From NCBI GenBank assembly GCA_037447605.1, contig CM074817.1, positions 2,352,642-2,399,549 on the forward strand: a stretch of DNA of 46,908 nt, given 5' to 3'. Position numbers and translations under genes: made by a program. Position 1 is the stretch's first letter. Every line of letters begins with the position of its first letter. Below the pieces are notes generated by a model that saw only the letters and a list, made by a program, of their open reading frames with translations, did no database searches and had not been told where the DNA came from. Origin of the DNA: Zygnema circumcarinatum. Lineage: Eukaryota; Streptophyta; Zygnematophyceae; Zygnematales; Zygnemataceae. Shown piece after piece: positions 42,181 through 46,908 of the stretch.

Positions 42181-42744
42181 CACGACAAAAGTGAGGCCCT
42201 CACGGTCGCCCTCGTCCACGACCACCCCCGCCACGCGCGGAATTCCGTACAGTCCATAGAGTCCGTACAGGGCCAGTGCCAGCACGACCACTGGCAGCGC
42301 GCCACGTGCCATGTCGAGGCGCAGCCACGTGGCAAGCAGCCCACGTGGCAGGCGGGCGGGCTGCCGCGGCGCAGCGGAACTCAGGGTTTTGCCGAACGCG
42401 GCAAAGGTGAAAGTTCCCGCGGCTGTGCGCGGTCAATCCGCCAATCAGATGTCCGCTTCACACGTATGAAAGCTACTCGCACGTGCGAGCATTGCTCATA
42501 TTGAGCTTAAAATATTTCGATGTTGGGCCGTGCGATGAATGCGAAGGAGGTGAGGGGTTTGAGCGCGCGCGCTGAAGCCCTGAACCCTGCCTTAACCCTA
42601 AATCCTGAAACATAAGTGCCCGACCTTCTGCGCCGCGTGAGACCGCTTGTGCCATGTAACGATTCAACTTCGCACATTTTAGACTTTGTTTCGAGTTTAC
42701 AGACCGGCTTCACCCAACTCTGCAACATGGGGGGCGTCTCCTCA

Positions 42745-43190
42745 TGGGATATGGGAGATGGGGGGAGGGGAGAGGGAGGGAGGGAGGGACGGAGAGAGAG
42801 AGGGAGGGGAGAAAGAAAGACGGATGAGGGAAGGAGAGAGAGGGGGAGGGAGAGCGAGGGAGGTTGAGAAAGGGAGAGACGGATGGAGAGGGAGGGACGG
42901 AGAGAGAGAGGGAGGCAGAGAAAGGACGAGACGGAGGGAGGGGGAGGGAAGGAGAGAGAGGGGGGGAGAGAGAGTGAGAGTGGGAGGGAGAGTGCAAAGG
43001 AGAGGGAGAGCGAGACGAAGTGGGAGGAAAGGAGACAGGCAGGGAGAGGGAGGGAAAACGGAGAGAGTGGGAGAGGTAGGGAAGACAGAGAGGGGGAGGG
43101 AGAAAAGGGAGGGAGAGGGAGGTCGAGCGGGATGGAAAGACGGAGGGAGAAACGAAGGGAGGGGGAGGCAGGGAAGGAGGGAGAGAATTA
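42745..43190. repeat. GA-rich low-complexity tract
   Basis: gggagagg-type sequence, purine-rich on +. In this window such tracts are mostly intronic or 5' of genes with the pyrimidines on the coding strand, so an unseen minus-strand transcript is possible. Confidence 0.9.
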
Positions 43191-43783
43191 CGGTCATGTG
43201 TTTAAGAAATGCCTCACATGCCTGAGTATGGCAAAAAAGGAAAAGATGGCTTATGATTCGCAAGTGACAAGCTACTGAAAAAATCAACGAGAAAAAAGCT
43301 GCGTAAATCTCTAAAAAAGTGAAACGGGTTTTCTTAGTTGGTTGAAAGGCATGATCTGCCAAAACAAATTTCTTGCATACACACAAGGTGGAATTAACCA
43401 TGAAAATGGGCAAAAAATCAGAAATTCAATTTCTGAATGCCAAGAATAAAAAATTTCATGTTCGCTGCTTGCCCTCCCACACAAGTAATGAATCAATTAA
43501 TCAAATAAGTACGATAACTCCATATACGCAAATACACTAATTGGCGTCACCCATTGGGGACTGACTGCCCCTTAGAAGCTCTGCCCCATAGAAACTTTTT
43601 AACTCCAAAAAAGTGCTCTTGAACATCTGCCATTCGTTGGCTTTCGACGTACCCGATACCCTTCATAGTGTGAAAGCCCAAAGTAAACACCCTCGATAAA
43701 GTCACCCCTCGATAAAGTCAACAATATCGACAGAGTCTATGTATACCCTCGATACGTTAGTCGCCCTCGATATATCCGATACG

Positions 43784-45682
43784 TCAGGCGATATCGGCGG
43801 CGGCGATGGCTCGCAGGAGGGCGGGGAGCGGCGCGGCGGCGAAGAGCGAGGCGGGGTAGACGGCGGAGCCCCAGCGCGGGTGCAGCGCCACCTGGCAGCA
43901 CCCCGCGTTCGCGCACGCGAAGCCGAGGAGCGTGCGCAGACCGTCCACTTCGCTGTACGGCATGTTGCTGCGCCGCTGGATCATCTGTACGGCCGCCCGC
44001 CCGCCCCCGAACAATGAAAAAGAATAGCGGGTTTTAGGGTTTTGAAGGGAGGAGGGAGGGAGGGGGAGAACGAGAGTAACAGGGAGAGGGAGAGAGGGAG
44101 AGGGCGAGGGAGAAGAAGAGGGAGAGGGAGCGAGGGGGGGAGAGTGAGGGGGAGAATGGGAGAGAGATAGAGGAAGGGGACAGAGAGGAAGAACGAGGGA
44201 GAGAGAGGGGGAAAGAGTGGGAGAGGGAGGTAGAAAGAGAAAGAGAGACAATGGTGGTCTTACAGGAAGGCCGGAGCATGGATCAATGTAATCCGCAAAA
44301 TAGCCGTCCTTAATCAAAGTGTCGCATACCGCCTTTGCCCACCCCACAAACTGCATCACAAAAAGTGATGTAACCAATGTCAAACTGTGATGTAGATGCA
44401 ACGCATCGACATAATGCAGTCGCTTCGGTGCCATCATGCAGGCCCCCTTCGGCCTCCATACGTGCAGTATGGCTCAACATACAGACCAGTCATGTCTTGA
44501 TACTCCCATTTTACAAACATTTATTGACACATAACCCATTTGAAAAACCCCATTTAAAAAAGACCCGTTTGAAAAAAATCCATTTGAAAAAAAACCCATT
44601 TGAAAAAACTCCATTTGAAAAAAACGCATTTGAAGAAACCCCACTTAGAAGAACCCAATTTGAATAAACCCCATTTGAAAAAACCCCATGTGAAGAAACC
44701 CTAATAGGAAGTGGGTCCCACAGATTCCAAGAGACGGTCCTTCTCGTCCTCCACGACCTCCCCCGTGCGCACTAAGTCCACGGCGGCGTTCTGGCACGTG
44801 GGAACGATCAAAAGGGAATTTGGATCCTGCCCGGGAAATATCGCGGCAAGGTCGCTGCGGTACTGGCGCGGGCAGCCTAAAAAAGATCCAAAAAAAAAAA
44901 TACAATGATGATGGGTAGGTCTATTTACAAATGTACCCTTTGGATTGGGTTGCATAGGTTCGAATCAGCGTGCATTCGAATTTCGAGTTTTAAAGGTTGA
45001 AATTAGTTCCAAGGGAATGAGAACCATTGGAAAAATCAAGGTGTAATGGATTCATAATATGAATTTAAGGAAGATAAAGGTGCCAACAAACGTGAAGGTT
45101 ACACGACCCTAAAGTAACCCAAGATTTTTTTCGATCACTTGAAAAAAATAAAACCGACAAAATTTTCAACAGAAAAAGGAGACTGAATTCTAAAACGCCA
45201 GCCTTTCAACTCATAAACCCTAAATTTCTGAACCCCACCAAAGTCTTCGAGTAATGCCCCTACGCCCCTGAAAGCTGCCCCTCCAGCTATCAGAATCCAG
45301 CGAACCCCAAACCCCAAACCCCAAACCCTTACCCTAACTGTATAAATCCTAAACTCTCACTCTGAACCCTAACCCGAAATCCTAACCTTCAACCGTAAAC
45401 CCTAACTCCAAACCTCAACCCTAAAACCCTTCTCAGACCCTGCAACGTGGCTTTCTTACAGTGCACGGAGTACTCCATTCCGCCACGTGTCGCCATCACG
45501 TCCGTCAAAGCGTACGGACCACGCCGGGGGGCGTCGGCCGACATGACGCCACGTGGCAGGCTCGCGCACCTGCTGACCTGACTGCTGACGTGGCAACGTC
45601 TACGCTCGCAGCCCCTTGGATGGTGCCACGTGGCAGCTCTCAGTAGCCCTCTCCCTCCGGCGACCGAACAGGGCCCGTTCAC
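43784..45682 (-). CDS. MMADHC (cblD)-like protein
   Basis: Four minus-strand exons: 45439-45682, 44722-44876, 44264-44350, 43784-43984, joined in phases 1, 0, 0; about 228 residues. The last three exons match the C-terminal domain of MMADHC: CPRQYRSDLAAIFPG, LLIVPTCQNAAVDLV, FVGWAKAVCDTLIKDGYFAD, YIDPCSGLP, LGFACANAGCCQVALHPRWG. In animals MMADHC helps route cobalamin to methionine synthase and methylmalonyl-CoA mutase. Homologues are annotated in various plants and algae, where the role is unclear. Exon 1 is less certain: its end (MEYSVHCKKATLQ) fits by splice phase and by alignment, and in-frame ATGs lie at 45682, 45496 and 45478. The longest start gives an Arg-rich mitochondrial-type leader but overlaps repeated GCCACGTGGC motifs, so a shorter start is quite possible. 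The N-terminal half of the animal protein is absent. Confidence 0.82.
44040..44255. repeat. GA-rich tract in the MMADHC-like intron
   Basis: Purine-rich on +, so pyrimidine-rich on the coding strand; it lies between exons 3 and 4. Confidence 0.9.
44530..44705. repeat. ~16-bp tandem repeat (CCCATTTGAAAAAA) in the MMADHC-like intron
   Basis: About eleven degenerate copies of cccatttgaaaaaa with spacing near 15-16 bp. The array ends about 15 bp short of the donor of exon 2 (at 44721, minus strand). Confidence 0.92.
45480..45645. promoter_or_regulatory. Cluster of GCCACGTGGC-type motifs
   Basis: gccacgtgtc (~45482), gccacgtggcagg (~45549), ctgacgtggca (~45585) and gccacgtggcagc (~45626). They lie upstream of, or within the first exon of, the MMADHC-like gene and may form a promoter. 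G-box binding is established for plant bZIP/bHLH factors; use here is inferred. Confidence 0.45.
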
Positions 45683-45689
45683 ACGCGCT

Positions 45690-46015
45690 CAAATTTACGG
45701 AACATTGGGAAGGCGATACGATATGGTACAATATTATACAATACGATACGGTATATTGTTGACGGTACGATACGGTACATCTAACCAGAGTATCATACAA
45801 TATATCTTAAACGGCAAGATAGGATACAGGAAGCAAAATACGATACGATATGTTATTACAGTACGATACGATATACTAAAACACAATCCGATACGATATA
45901 GTTTTAAAGTACGATACGATACAACTAATCACATTACAATACGATATATTGTTAAGGGTGCGATACGATACATATCTTATCACAGTACGATATATATATC
46001 TTAATTCCGATACAC
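45690..46015. repeat. Degenerate (ATACG)n / CGATACGATAT repeat
   Basis: Many copies of tacgatacgatat spaced irregularly over about 320 bp, AT-rich compared with its surroundings. Short related pieces occur at 43640-43790 (cgatatcg, tcgataaagtc). Confidence 0.85.
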
Positions 46016-46514
46016 ATAGAGCCAGTTAACGCGTGAACGACCGTTCAGTAAAGCTCCGTCTCACACGTGTGGTAAGTGGTCCGGAAATTTCCCTGTTCAC
46101 AGTGGGCCTGCTTGATGCTGCAGGGGGGAAGGGCCCATAGAGTCAACAGCAACAAGAGGAGGAAGGAGGAGCGGTGGGCAGCCATAGCTCGCACCTCCTG
46201 CACAGCCCTCCTCCGCCTCCCCCATCACCGAACATCTCTAAAAACCAAATCAAATCACCGCACTTTCTTTCTTGCAAGCAACAACACGATCCAATTTCTC
46301 GCAATTTTCAGTTCCTTCCTGCAATTCTGCATTTTAGGGTTGGGAGCGATTTAGGGATTGGAGAATTTTAGCCCCTCTCTCTCTCTCTCTCTCTCTCTTC
46401 TCTCCTGCTCCCCCCTGTCCTCCACCACTCCTGCCGCTCCCCTCTCCCTCTCTCTCTCTCGCTCTCCCCACTCTCTCTCTCTCCCAACTGCTTGATCAAC
46501 TCCCCCCGGCAGCC
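46016..46514 (+). promoter_or_regulatory. 5' region of the RPN7-like gene
   Basis: Contains a cacacgtgtgg motif (~46062) and a CT-rich tract (46374-46485) that ends just before the agccATGgc start. Such a Y-rich leader also precedes other genes in the window. The frames at 46076-46354 have no domain. Confidence 0.4.
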
Positions 46515-46650
46515 ATGGCGGAGGAGGAGACCGCGCAGGACCCGAAGCTGGAGCTCGCGCAGTCGCTGTTCCTTCTGCGCTCCGCGGCGACCGCGGAGGA
46601 GGAGAAGCTGCGCCTCAAGGAGGGCTTACTCGCGGCCGTGGACCAAGACT
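46515..46650 (+). CDS. 26S proteasome lid subunit RPN7 (PSMD6)-like, first exon
   Basis: ATG at 46515 in the context agccATGgc. About 45 codons up to a donor (GACT then GTAATA) at 46650/46651. The sequence EEETAQDPKLELAQSLFLLR, then KEGLLAAVDQD, aligns with the start of PSMD6/RPN7 (acidic lead, Pro, LxxAQ.xFLL, later a Lys/Arg-rich helix and LxAAV). RPN7 is a PCI-domain subunit of the proteasome lid. Only the N-terminal piece is present and the rest lies beyond the window. If the donor is not used, the frame goes on to 46721. The short match leaves room for error. Confidence 0.6.
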
Positions 46651-46908
46651 GTAATATGTTTTGCCCCCTTTGTAATCTGCTGGCAGCGGAATACAGCCTC
46701 TCCTTAAATTTAATTGGATGAACGCTGAAATCAACGTCTGTAGGGACCCTTTGGAGGTACTGCAGTTGCAGGTGATGGTTGATATGTTAGGGTTTTGGAG
46801 CAGCATAAAAGGATACAGTAATGGATGATGTCTTTTATTTTATTGTTTTGTATTTAATTTTTATCTCAGTCGTTTGCTTCCCTCCCTCGTGCCCTCTGTC
46901 ACCCTCCC

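Larger units (their letters stand above)
40852..43783. other. Intergenic: LTR-like stretch, GA-rich tract, no convincing gene
   Basis: Contains an LTR-like stretch on the minus strand (41260-42180), several GCCACGTGGC motifs (41938, 42006, 42302-42350) and a 430-bp GA-rich tract (42745-43190). The frames at 41625-41951, 42097-42504 and 42686-43225 show no domain; the last is pure low complexity. An upstream exon of LRR module 1 may lie near 40900-41000 but was not identified. Confidence 0.45.

Noticed and set aside
42686-43225. Arg/Glu/Gly-rich frame of 179 codons
   Set aside because: Pure GA-rich low complexity, open in several frames, no domain.

Overview
The window looks like nuclear DNA of a plant-lineage organism, most likely a streptophyte alga or an early-diverging land plant. 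The grounds are GT-AG introns in nearly every gene, many interstitial TTTAGGG (plant telomere type) repeats, transit-peptide-bearing proteins, a Root_cap-family protein, an mTERF protein, plant-type LRR exons and DAD1. The species cannot be named from this alone. A 10-N assembly gap lies at 14399-14408. The DNA is rich in CT/GA tracts, microsatellites, inverted repeats and copies of the palindrome GCCACGTGGC.

Layout: (1) 3-626 (-), the N-terminal part of a plastid-type protein that runs off the left edge. (2) 2165-2302, a small TIR element. (3) 2849-3861 (+), an unrecognised two-exon gene. (4) 3862-7068, repeats and an LTR-like stretch. (5) 7069-9355 (+), a secreted Cys-rich Root_cap-family protein. 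(6) 10995-11597 (+), a CENP-B/Tc5-type DNA-binding domain without a catalytic domain. (7) 12305-15185 (+), a complete seven-exon NADPH:quinone oxidoreductase. (8) 16624-17036 (+) and 19336-19500 (-), two convergent PMP3-type small membrane proteins. (9) 20940-22118 (+), an intronless mTERF protein. (10) 23386-25674 (+), a complete five-exon DAD1. (11) 26061-26762, a giant near-perfect inverted repeat. (12) 27131-30566 (+), an eight-exon LptB-like ABC ATPase with a probable plastid transit peptide. (13) 31538-40851 (-), a modular locus of LRR exons, Cys-rich exons and proline-rich exons. (14) 43784-45682 (-), a four-exon MMADHC (cblD)-like gene. (15) 46515 to the right edge (+), the first exon of a proteasome lid subunit RPN7-like gene.

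The genes are mostly unrelated housekeeping or secretory functions (ER glycosylation, proteasome, organelle gene expression, redox), with no operon-like logic. The most unusual part is the LRR locus. Two LRR + Cys-rich modules lie head to tail and are joined by proline-rich exons. LRR exons are almost all exactly 72 nt with phase-2 introns, while every module boundary is phase 1, so the two modules could splice into one long protein or exchange parts. Recent tandem duplications of single LRR exons and of the linker are visible. Exon boundaries were read by eye from splice motifs and reading phase; none has transcript support.
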